This document shows, piece by piece, positions 36,001-44,000 of a stretch of DNA of 64,000 nucleotides (the stretch's first letter is position 1; every line of letters begins with the position of its first letter). The notes below the pieces were generated by a model that was given only the letters and a program-made list of their open reading frames with translations, was not told where the DNA came from and did no database searches. This stretch comes from Thiodiazotropha sp050291245. GTDB taxonomy: Bacteria > Pseudomonadota > Gammaproteobacteria > Chromatiales > Chromatiaceae. The position numbers and the translations under genes are program-made. The stretch covers positions 115,066 to 179,065 of the forward strand of contig JBNKJP010000067.1 in NCBI GenBank assembly GCA_050291245.1, read 5' to 3'.

Positions 36001-37278
36001 TTAGGTGCCAATGACTTCTAGCCCACCCATGTAGTGCCGCAGGACCTGAGGCACCCGGATGCTGCCATCCCGCTGCTGATAGTTTTCCATAATAGCCACC
36101 AGAGTACGGCCTACCGCCAATCCAGAACCGTTCAGGGTGTGGACCAGCTCGGGTTTGCCGGTTTCAGGATTTCGCCAACGTGCCTGGAGTCGCCGGGCCT
36201 GGAAGTCGACGAAGTTCGAACAGGAGGAGATCTCACGATACTTCTGCTGTCCCGGCAGCCAGACTTCCAGATCGTAGGTCTTGGTGGAAGAAAAACCGAT
36301 ATCTCCGGTACACAGGGTAACGACCCGATAAGGCAGTTCCAATTTCTGCAGAATCGCCTCGGCATGGCCGGTGAGTTCCTCCAGCGCCTGGAATGATTGT
36401 GAGGCCGGTACCGCCTGAACCAGCTCCACCTTTTCAAACTGGTGCTGACGGATCATGCCCCGGGTATCCTTGCCATAAGAACCCGCCTCTGAACGGAAAC
36501 AGGGGGTGTGCGCCACCCACTTTCGGGGCATATCATCGGCTTCGATGATCTGGTTACGGGTGAGGTTGGTCACGGGCACCTCCGCCGTGGGTATCAGGTA
36601 ATAGCCTGATTCACCACACAGCTTGAACAGGTCTTCCTCGAATTTGGGCAACTGGCCGGTACCCCGCAGACTGTCTGCATTGACCATGTAGGGGACATAA
36701 ACCTCGGTATATCCGTGCTCGGCGGTGTGTGTATTCAGCATGAACTGGATCAAGGCCCGGTGCATTCGGGCAAGCGCTCCCGCCATCACGGCGAATCGCG
36801 AACCGGTGATGCGGACAGCCGCCTCGAAATCCAACAACCCGCTGAGATCACCGAGATCTACATGGTCTCTCGGCTCGAAATCATACGCTTTCGGTTCTCC
36901 CCAGCGACGCTCTTCGCGATTGTCCGATTCGTCCTTGCCATCCGGGACCGACGCATCCGGCAGATTGGGAATCCCCAGGGTGATCTCGGAGAGTTCGCTC
37001 TGTACCTGATTCAAGGCCTCCTGCCGGGCCTTGAGACGATCGCCTAATTCGGACACTTCGGTAAGTAACGGCTGTATATCCTCTCCGGCCGCCTTGGCCT
37101 TGCCGATCTCCTTGGACCGGCTATTGCGTTCGTTTTGCAGATCCTGTGCTTCGACCTGCAGGGTTTTGCGTTGTTCTTCCAACGCTGAGATACGTTGCGT
37201 ATCCAGCACATAGCCTCTGCGCTGAAGCTGTTGCGCCACCTCTTCCAGGTTGTTTCTAAGCAATCGTGGATCCAACAT
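36001..37278 (-). CDS. serS: Seryl-tRNA synthetase
   Basis: A 425-residue class II synthetase. The N-terminal long coiled-coil arm (about 30-100) contacts the long variable arm of tRNA-Ser. The catalytic domain has LIPTAEVPVTNL, the motif 2 region CFRSEAGSYGKDTRGMIRQHQF and motif 3 NGSGLAVGRTLVAIMENYQ. It lies 3 bases after the DUF190 gene; a tRNA-Ser gene is 1.2 kb away. Confidence 0.97.
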   Translation of the reverse strand: MLDPRLLRNNLEEVAQQLQRRGYVLDTQRISALEEQRKTLQVEAQDLQNERNSRSKEIGKAKAAGEDIQPLLTEVSELGDRLKARQEALNQVQSELSEITLGIPNLPDASVPDGKDESDNREERRWGEPKAYDFEPRDHVDLGDLSGLLDFEAAVRITGSRFAVMAGALARMHRALIQFMLNTHTAEHGYTEVYVPYMVNADSLRGTGQLPKFEEDLFKLCGESGYYLIPTAEVPVTNLTRNQIIEADDMPRKWVAHTPCFRSEAGSYGKDTRGMIRQHQFEKVELVQAVPASQSFQALEELTGHAEAILQKLELPYRVVTLCTGDIGFSSTKTYDLEVWLPGQQKYREISSCSNFVDFQARRLQARWRNPETGKPELVHTLNGSGLAVGRTLVAIMENYQQRDGSIRVPQVLRHYMGGLEVIGT

Positions 37279-37281
37279 TGA

Positions 37282-37593
37282 TCATTCACCCATATTGACG
37301 TGTGCAGGCCAGCTTACCACGTGGCCTGGTTCTACCCATTGATTCAAATCCCGCAGCACCTTGTCCACCCGCTCGGGCACATCGAAGAACTCAATGACCA
37401 AAGGCAGATCCATGGAGATATCCAGGAGAGAGGCTTCATGGGCCTTTCCCGAGCGCCCGAAGCCGGCAATACCCCGGAATGCGGTCACGCCCCGAACCTG
37501 TTCTTCAAGGTGCAGAAAATCCAGCAATTTTCGCAGCTGATGGTCCCCTTCGGTGAGATAGACGCGGACAAAAGTGACCTCGGACTGTTTCAT
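37282..37593 (-). CDS. DUF190 PII-like protein next to CrcB
   Basis: A 103-residue DUF190 protein with a ferredoxin-like PII fold. VTFVRVYLTEGDHQLRKLLDFL and VRGVTAFRGIAGFGRSGK are characteristic, and the last part DLPLVIEFFDVPERVD is typical. DUF190 proteins are often coded beside crcB and are presumed to regulate or assist fluoride export. The ATG at 37593 overlaps the crcB stop by four bases; the upstream extension lies inside crcB. Confidence 0.88.
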   Translation of the reverse strand: MKQSEVTFVRVYLTEGDHQLRKLLDFLHLEEQVRGVTAFRGIAGFGRSGKAHEASLLDISMDLPLVIEFFDVPERVDKVLRDLNQWVEPGHVVSWPAHVNMGE

Positions 37594-37988
37594 ACCTGTC
37601 TCCCCAGTATCAAGCCAATCCAGCAAGCCAGCAGACAGGCCGTGACACTGACAAGGATATTCAGTCCGGCTTTGAACAGTTCAGCCTGCTCCAGCAGATT
37701 GAGCGTCTCGATGGAAAAAGTGGAAAACGTGGTGAAGGCTCCCAGAAAGCCGACCAGCAAGGCTCCTCGCCACTCGGGACTCGCCACCACCCGCTCGAGC
37801 AGTAGGACATACAGAAATCCCATCACCAGGGATCCCAGGACATTCACTACAAGCGTACCGTACGGGAAACCCCGCCCCAACAATGTGTAGACACCACCGG
37901 AAACCCAATATCGTATCAGGGCCCCAAGGGCGCCTCCGGAAGCTATGGCCAGCAGCTGATTCAAAATCGATTCCCATGCAGCGTGCAA
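37590..37988 (-). CDS. crcB: CrcB/Fluc fluoride channel
   Basis: A 132-residue protein with four membrane helices, forming a dual-topology dimer that exports fluoride. GGALGALIRYWVSGG, YGTLVVNVLGSLVMGF (with the conserved Asn) and LVGFLGAFTTFSTFSIE are signatures. The longest frame begins with TTG (37988); another TTG lies 24 bases inside. I saw no fluoride riboswitch upstream. It stands at the edge of the multiheme gene block. Confidence 0.92.
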   Translation of the reverse strand: MHAAWESILNQLLAIASGGALGALIRYWVSGGVYTLLGRGFPYGTLVVNVLGSLVMGFLYVLLLERVVASPEWRGALLVGFLGAFTTFSTFSIETLNLLEQAELFKAGLNILVSVTACLLACWIGLILGRQV

Positions 37989-37999
37989 AGGTTGAGATT

Positions 38000-38073
38000 A
38001 TCCTGAATCCGAGGGTTCATGGCGAGTGCAGAGTGTAATTTATGCGCTCGCCTTGGAACCTCGGATTCAGGAT
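38000..38073. repeat. Long imperfect inverted repeat
   Basis: Arms of 27 bases (38000-38026 and 38047-38073) start with the perfect match ATCCTGAATCCGAGG / CCTCGGATTCAGGAT and continue with a few mismatches around a 20-base loop. It is unlike the family A and B palindromes. It could be a small non-autonomous element or a stable transcript end. Confidence 0.7.
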
Positions 38074-38173
38074 TATATTAACCTGAACCCTTTGCAGGCA
38101 ATGTCTGGCTGGAAGCTGGAATGCAAAACATCGGCAGGATGGCCAATCTCCCGGAAACCAGCCAGGGTCAACT

Positions 38174-38198
38174 CGTTCCCACGCTCTGCGTGGGAATG
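38174..38198. repeat. Palindromic repeat family B
   Basis: CGTTCCCACGC TCT GCGTGGGAATG is nearly identical to copies at 58741-58765 and 58824-58848. A dispersed REP-like element. Confidence 0.8.
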
Positions 38199-38292
38199 CA
38201 TACATAGGCTTCGTCGCAGTGGCCAGGCTTGAGATGACCGACGAGACCCTCAAGGATGTAATCAGGGAATATCACTTCGTCTGGTGTCCTGG

Positions 38293-38312
38293 ATCCCGGC
38301 ATACGCCGGGAT
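38293..38312. repeat. Palindromic repeat family A
   Basis: ATCCCGGC ATAC GCCGGGAT repeats the core of the element at 53-80, with perfect 8-base arms. Confidence 0.8.
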
Positions 38313-38401
38313 GACTAAGTGCGATTCTTATTACCCGGATCTATGCCGATCGAAAATGAAATTGTATTGGTCAGCCTTTCTGGGCAAGAATGAACGGGGT
38401 T

Positions 38402-40966
38402 CTAGAAGTCCCAGCGATAACCCGCATAGAAAAAGTAGTCGGTGTAATTGATCACCTCAACCTCGTCGTCTTCCTCATACCAGTTGAAACCACCTTCGAG
38501 TTCCAGTGTGAAGCTCTTGCCCAGCCGGTACTCCGACCGTACGTATGGATTGACAGACAGGCGTGTGGCGTTGTTCTCGTCGTTTTGACGGTATGATACG
38601 TCCAGGCGGGGATTGATCCGCCAGACCGAGTTCATTGGATATCGGCTGCTGATCCCCACACGGTAGGTATCGGAAGTGTCGGTGTTGGAATACCTGAGAC
38701 TGAATACGCCGATGTCACCCTGTTTTAGCAGATCATTCTTGATCACCTGGAAGGTGTAGAAGGTTTCAGTGCCGGTGCTGTCGGTCTCAGCCACACCGCC
38801 CGATTCGGGTGTACCATCGGTCTCGGTCAGGGTGATATCACCACTAAACTGCAGTGACGGGGTATACGGATGTGAGGCACCGAACGAGAGCGTCTTGACC
38901 CGTGCGGTACGATCGGTGGCCAGATCATAGATCTCGTCATCCGTGTAGTACGACTGAAGCTCCTCGATCGTGTTAATCGGCAACAGGGTATCGGGATCGA
39001 GCTGACCAATCATTGCGTTCGAGGTGGAAAGTATCGGACTGTTGCGGTAATCAAGATTCACGTAAATGCTGGTGTCATTCTCGAAACGCCAGTTAGTCTG
39101 AAGCATGAAAATACTCAGATCCTGATGAAACATGTCGTAGTCCACCAGGCCAAACATTGACTTGACCGGATCGTAATACCGCACTTCACCACCTACGCCA
39201 CGGCGATCCACCAAACCATCGACACGCTGCTCCACCAGGAACATACTGAGATCCCAATTCTCGAAAATGCTGAGAAAATCCCCGCTGACGCCCGCGAACT
39301 GTTTATGCTCGTGGAGATAGGTGTCCCGTGAGCGTTCGACCGGCAGTCCGGCACTGAAGTGCAAATTCACATCAGGGGTCAATCCGTAATTGAGCACGAG
39401 ACCGTCAAACCGGTTGAGGATGCCACTGGATCGCAGACGTTGGCGGCCGAGACGCAGGCTGGTACCGGAATCGCGATGTTCCGCATCAAGATAGACATCG
39501 CTCAAGGCCGTGTCGTTTTCCCCATCTTCCAGCAGATCCAATATGTAGCTGCCGGTCACTTTCATGCGCAAGTCGAAGGTTTCACCTTTTCTGCGCGCAC
39601 TGAAATCGACAAAACTTTCGATCTCAGAACGGGATACGGCATCTTCGTCTTCGACGAACGGACTGTCGATTTTGTCACGGCGGTAACTCTGCGAAAAACT
39701 CCCATAGGTCTCCCACTCGGCCTGAAAACCCAGTTCTTCGTCGGTAATCAGCTCACCTGATGGTCCCACTTTTTTCTCACGCAGAGGCTCTTTAGGTTTG
39801 TGCGGTGCCGTCTCCAGGCCAAGCAGTCTCTGCCAGACACGGGCGGCGTCCTCACCTTCCGGATAGGTTTCGAGATAGCGGCGGTATTCCGCCTTGGCAT
39901 GGGCTATCTGCCCGTTACGCTCACGGGACAGCCCAAGCAGTTCCAGCGCCTCCTGGGTATAGATGTTATCCGGTTCCTCGAGCAATGCCTCGAGCAGGCG
40001 CACGGCCTTGGCGTAGTCACCCGCGGTTATAGTACGGCGAATAACCCCCATCATGTCAGTCAGACGGGGGTCCACATTCGCCAGTTGGGGCTCTTCCATC
40101 TGTTCCCCTTCCAGCTTGGGATCGAGTCCCCTTTCAAAGAAGACTCTGCGTCGTTCCGCAACATCCGCGGTGTCCACCCAGGCATCCGGATAGAAATGTC
40201 TGATCGCCTTAAGTTGCTGATTGGCTTCCTGACGGGTGCGGAAGAATCCCAGGCGCAAACGGTAACTCGCCCCTTCTTCAAGCGAAACCTTGTTGGTATA
40301 GAGTATCTGGTTCTCAGCAACGGGCACCGGCGGGATTTTGTCGAAATCCACCGGCTCGGACTGAGTGCTCAGATTGACGACGTAGATCACCAAGGGAAGC
40401 GATTTGACACTCAGGGGGGCACGTATTTCCAGCTCTGCCAGATCCTGTTCAGGCTTGGTTTCCACCTGGGTTCCGGCCTGTTCCGGAATGATGATATCCA
40501 TGGTGTAGAAATTCCGGCCCTGGCGAATCTTGAAATCACTCACCGGTGTCGCGAAAGAGACCAGCAACGATGAGGTGCCAACCCGATTCCCCTGGTAGGC
40601 CACCTTATTCAACGGTATGGCCGCGGAAGGACTCCAGGTGAGTTGATCCTCGGTCATCAGGTCACTTGTAGATTCCGCGGCCGCGGAATCCGTATCCGTG
40701 GTCTGACCCACCTTGATCTGAATGCCGACTTCCGTATTGGTATCGTTGACGATGTGCGAGACATAGTGCACCGGCACGTTGAAATAGATCGAAACGACCT
40801 GACTCTTCTCTTCGGTCGAGATCTCGATATGATCCAGTACCCGAGTCGCTGCCGAGAGACCGCTGGAGATCAGCACTAACAGCATGAAAACGAGCCACGC
40901 GATTCCGGGTCTTGTTACTACTGGAAAGCGGATTCGGGGTGAAGATCCAAAGTTTTCGGCGCGCAT
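38402..40966 (-). CDS. Outer-membrane beta-barrel with AMIN/SPOR/TPR-like periplasmic region
   Basis: An 854-residue protein from the ATG at 40966; the frame extends 25 residues upstream into the cytochrome gene's end. A signal sequence (about 20-40) is followed by an AMIN-like beta domain (RVLDHIEISTEEKSQVVSIYF), then a SPOR-like region (YRLRLGFFRTRQEANQQL), one or two TPR-like repeats (DYAKAVRLLEALLEE; AKAEYRRYLETYPEGEDAARV) and a C-terminal barrel of about 420 residues with alternating aromatic strands, ending in YRWDF. A terminal Phe is the usual outer-membrane insertion signal. No heme motif. It is the last gene of the cytochrome operon and is a candidate porin sheath for electron transfer. 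Resemblance to MtrB/PioB is in role, not shown by sequence. Confidence 0.75.
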   Translation of the reverse strand: MRAENFGSSPRIRFPVVTRPGIAWLVFMLLVLISSGLSAATRVLDHIEISTEEKSQVVSIYFNVPVHYVSHIVNDTNTEVGIQIKVGQTTDTDSAAAESTSDLMTEDQLTWSPSAAIPLNKVAYQGNRVGTSSLLVSFATPVSDFKIRQGRNFYTMDIIIPEQAGTQVETKPEQDLAELEIRAPLSVKSLPLVIYVVNLSTQSEPVDFDKIPPVPVAENQILYTNKVSLEEGASYRLRLGFFRTRQEANQQLKAIRHFYPDAWVDTADVAERRRVFFERGLDPKLEGEQMEEPQLANVDPRLTDMMGVIRRTITAGDYAKAVRLLEALLEEPDNIYTQEALELLGLSRERNGQIAHAKAEYRRYLETYPEGEDAARVWQRLLGLETAPHKPKEPLREKKVGPSGELITDEELGFQAEWETYGSFSQSYRRDKIDSPFVEDEDAVSRSEIESFVDFSARRKGETFDLRMKVTGSYILDLLEDGENDTALSDVYLDAEHRDSGTSLRLGRQRLRSSGILNRFDGLVLNYGLTPDVNLHFSAGLPVERSRDTYLHEHKQFAGVSGDFLSIFENWDLSMFLVEQRVDGLVDRRGVGGEVRYYDPVKSMFGLVDYDMFHQDLSIFMLQTNWRFENDTSIYVNLDYRNSPILSTSNAMIGQLDPDTLLPINTIEELQSYYTDDEIYDLATDRTARVKTLSFGASHPYTPSLQFSGDITLTETDGTPESGGVAETDSTGTETFYTFQVIKNDLLKQGDIGVFSLRYSNTDTSDTYRVGISSRYPMNSVWRINPRLDVSYRQNDENNATRLSVNPYVRSEYRLGKSFTLELEGGFNWYEEDDEVEVINYTDYFFYAGYRWDF

Positions 40967-41001
40967 CACCCGGAATACCTGAACATGAAAACAACCATCG
41001 T

Positions 41002-44000
41002 TTACCACTCTCGGGAAGTCACGCGATGACAGCGACCGCAATCCGCATCGTTACTTAAGCCATTGTGTCGACGCTCACCGGAATCATAGTCTCCGGCATG
41101 ACAGCCCGCGCAGGTTCTGGCATAGGTCGAATATGGCCAGGGTACCACTTCGCTGTTGCTGGTATGACAATCGTTACAGCTCAGATTGGCACGATGATCC
41201 CCCGGATAGTAAGCCGATATGTGACGATAGCTGCGCACCGGCGTCCAGCCACTTGTGGAATGACAACCATCGCACTGTTGGGTGGTTACGAAATGCCCTG
41301 ACGGCGTACCCGTTGCGGTGCTTCCATTGTGACAGGAACTGCAGTTACCGGTCACCACGGAGTGGTCAAAGATGATACTTGTCCAGTTGCTGGTCGAGGT
41401 GTGACAGGTATCGCACTGGGCGTTCGTCGTGACATGCTGTGCGGATTTTCCGGTGGCATAGACTCCGTTGTGGCAACTGGAACAGGTATCCGCGACATTG
41501 GTGTGATTAAAGCGCACGCTCAGCCAGTTACTGGTCGAGGTATGGCAGGTATTACACTCTGCCGTGGTCGGAATATGGTCGTTGGGTTTACCGGTCGCCG
41601 AGACCCCGTTGTGACAGCTTGAACAGCCTCCGGTGATCCCATCATGACTGAAGTGTACGTTGGTCCAGTCCGTGGTCGAGACGTGGCAGCTATCACACTG
41701 CGCCGAGGTCTGAACATGGTTACTTGGCTTGCCGGTCGCGGTGACCCCGTTATGACAGGTCGAACAGGTGCCTGCCACATTGACGTGATTGAAATGCACA
41801 TTCAGCCAGTTGGTGGTCGAGAGATGGCACTCGTCACACTGGGCAGTCGTCTGGATGTGACCCGGATCCTTACCGGTTGCGGTAACCCCGTCATGACAGT
41901 TCGAGCAGTTACCCGCGGCATCGGTGTGGTCAAAGCGCACCGACAGCCAGTTGGTCTGCGACAGATGGCAGGCATCACATTCCGAGGCCGTGACGATATG
42001 TCCGCCGGGTTTACCGGTGGCCGTGGTACCGTTATGGCAGCTTGAGCAGCTTCCGCTGACCGCGGAGTGATCGAAATTCACCGCGTTCCAGTTGCTCTGC
42101 GAGGTATGACAGGTATCGCAATTGGCCTGGGTGGTGACATGACCCGCGGATTTGCCCGTGGCGGTCACCCCGTTGTGGCAGCTTTGGCAGGTACCGGTGA
42201 CCGTACTGTGGTCGAAATGGATGCTGGTCCAGACACGGGTCGAGATATGACAACTGTCACACTGACCCGTGGTGCCGATATGGGAGGCACTCTTACCCGT
42301 GGCGGTCACGCCGTTATGGCAACTCGAACAGGTCCCCGCCACACCGGAGTGGTTGAAGGTCCCCGTGGACCAGGTCACCGTTGTATGACAGTTCTCACAG
42401 GGTTCCGCGGTCGGGATGTGGTTGTTCGGTTTACCCGTGGCATCCACGTTGTTGTGACAGCTGGCGCACCCGCTGGTGATATCGGTGTGATCGAACCGGA
42501 TACTGTTCCAGGTTGTATTGGAGATATGGCAATTGTCACAGGCCGCGGTGGTCTGCACATGGTCGGCGGGCTTGCCGGTCGCGGTGGTGCCGTCATGGCA
42601 GCTCGCGCAACTTCCGCTGACCACGGAGTGATCGAAGCGCACCTGAGTCCAGCTGGTGGTTGAGGTGTGGCAGGCCTCACAGGAAGCCGTGGTGGCCACA
42701 TGAGTGGGGTGCTTGCCCGTGGCGCGATTGCCATCATGACAAGACTGGCAGCTTCCCGTCACCCCATCATGATTGAAATTGGTAATTGTCCAGCTGCTGG
42801 TGGTGTGGCAGGTATCACAGGACGCTGTGGTCAGCACGTGGGATGGATACTTGCCGGTGGCGATATCTCCGTTGTGACAGGACTCACAGGCGGTGGTGAC
42901 ATTCTGATGGTCAAAGGTGGTCACCCGCCAGTTTGTGGTGGTATGGCAGTCTTCGCAGGCCTGTGTGGTGGGGATATGGCCAGCAGGCTTGCCTGTGGCG
43001 GTATTGCCATTATGACAGGATTCGCAATCCCCCGTTACACCATCATGGGAGAAATTCGAAATATTCCAATCGCCGATGGTGTGGCAGGTATCGCACTCGG
43101 CATTGGTCTGCAGATGGGAGGCATTTTTCCCGGTCGCACGCACCCCATTGTGACAGCTTGAACAGACGCCCGCGGTGGGTACCGAACTATGATCGAAGGT
43201 CACCCGGGTCCAGGAAGTGGTGGATGAGTGACAGACATCGCACTGTTCCGTGGTTGTTATATGGTCACTGTCCTTGCCGGTCGCGGTGGTGCCGTCATGA
43301 CAACTCGAACAGTTGCCCGCCGCATCAACACCACTGTGATCGAAACTGGTATCGGTCCAGTCGACGGTGGACAGATGACAGTTGTCACACTGCGCCGTGG
43401 TCTGGATATGCTGCGCCGGTTTGCCGGTGGCCCGGCCACCGTCATGACAGGTGGAACAGGCCCCGCTGGCTTGAACATTGTCATGATTGAAGGTTACGGA
43501 GGTCCAGTCCTGGGTGGAAACGTGGCAGCTGTCGCATTGTGCCGTGGTCGGGATATGGGTGTCGGACTTGCCGGTTGCGACCACCCCATCATGACAGCTT
43601 GAACAGGTACCTGACACACCATTATGGTCGAATCGACCGGTACTCCAGGTAATCGTGTTGTGACAGTTTTCACAGGGTTCCGTTGTTGGCAGATGGGTAT
43701 CGGGTTTGCCGACCGCATCCACGTTGTTATGACAGGAGTCGCACCCGGAGGTGATACCCGTGTGATCGAAACGCACATTCAGCCAGGACTCATTGGAGGT
43801 ATGGCAGTTATCACAAGCCGCATCGGTCACCACATGATCCGAGGGTTTGCCGGTGGCGGTCGTGCCATCATGGCAACTGGCGCAGGTCCCGATCACGATG
43901 GCATGATCGAACAGCACCTCGGACCAGTCGGTGGTGGAGGTATGGCACCCCTCACAGGAGGCGTTGGTCGCGACGTGGGTGTCGGACTTGCCCGTGGCCC

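Larger units (their letters stand above)
37989..38401. other. Repeat-rich intergenic region at the block boundary
   Basis: No gene is seen. It holds three unrelated palindromic elements within about 320 bases: the inverted repeat at 38000-38073, a family B palindrome at 38174-38198 and a family A palindrome at 38293-38312. It separates crcB from the multiheme cluster. Confidence 0.75.

Noticed and set aside
37989..38100. Fluoride riboswitch upstream of crcB
   Set aside because: The conserved riboswitch core was not found; only an inverted repeat is present.
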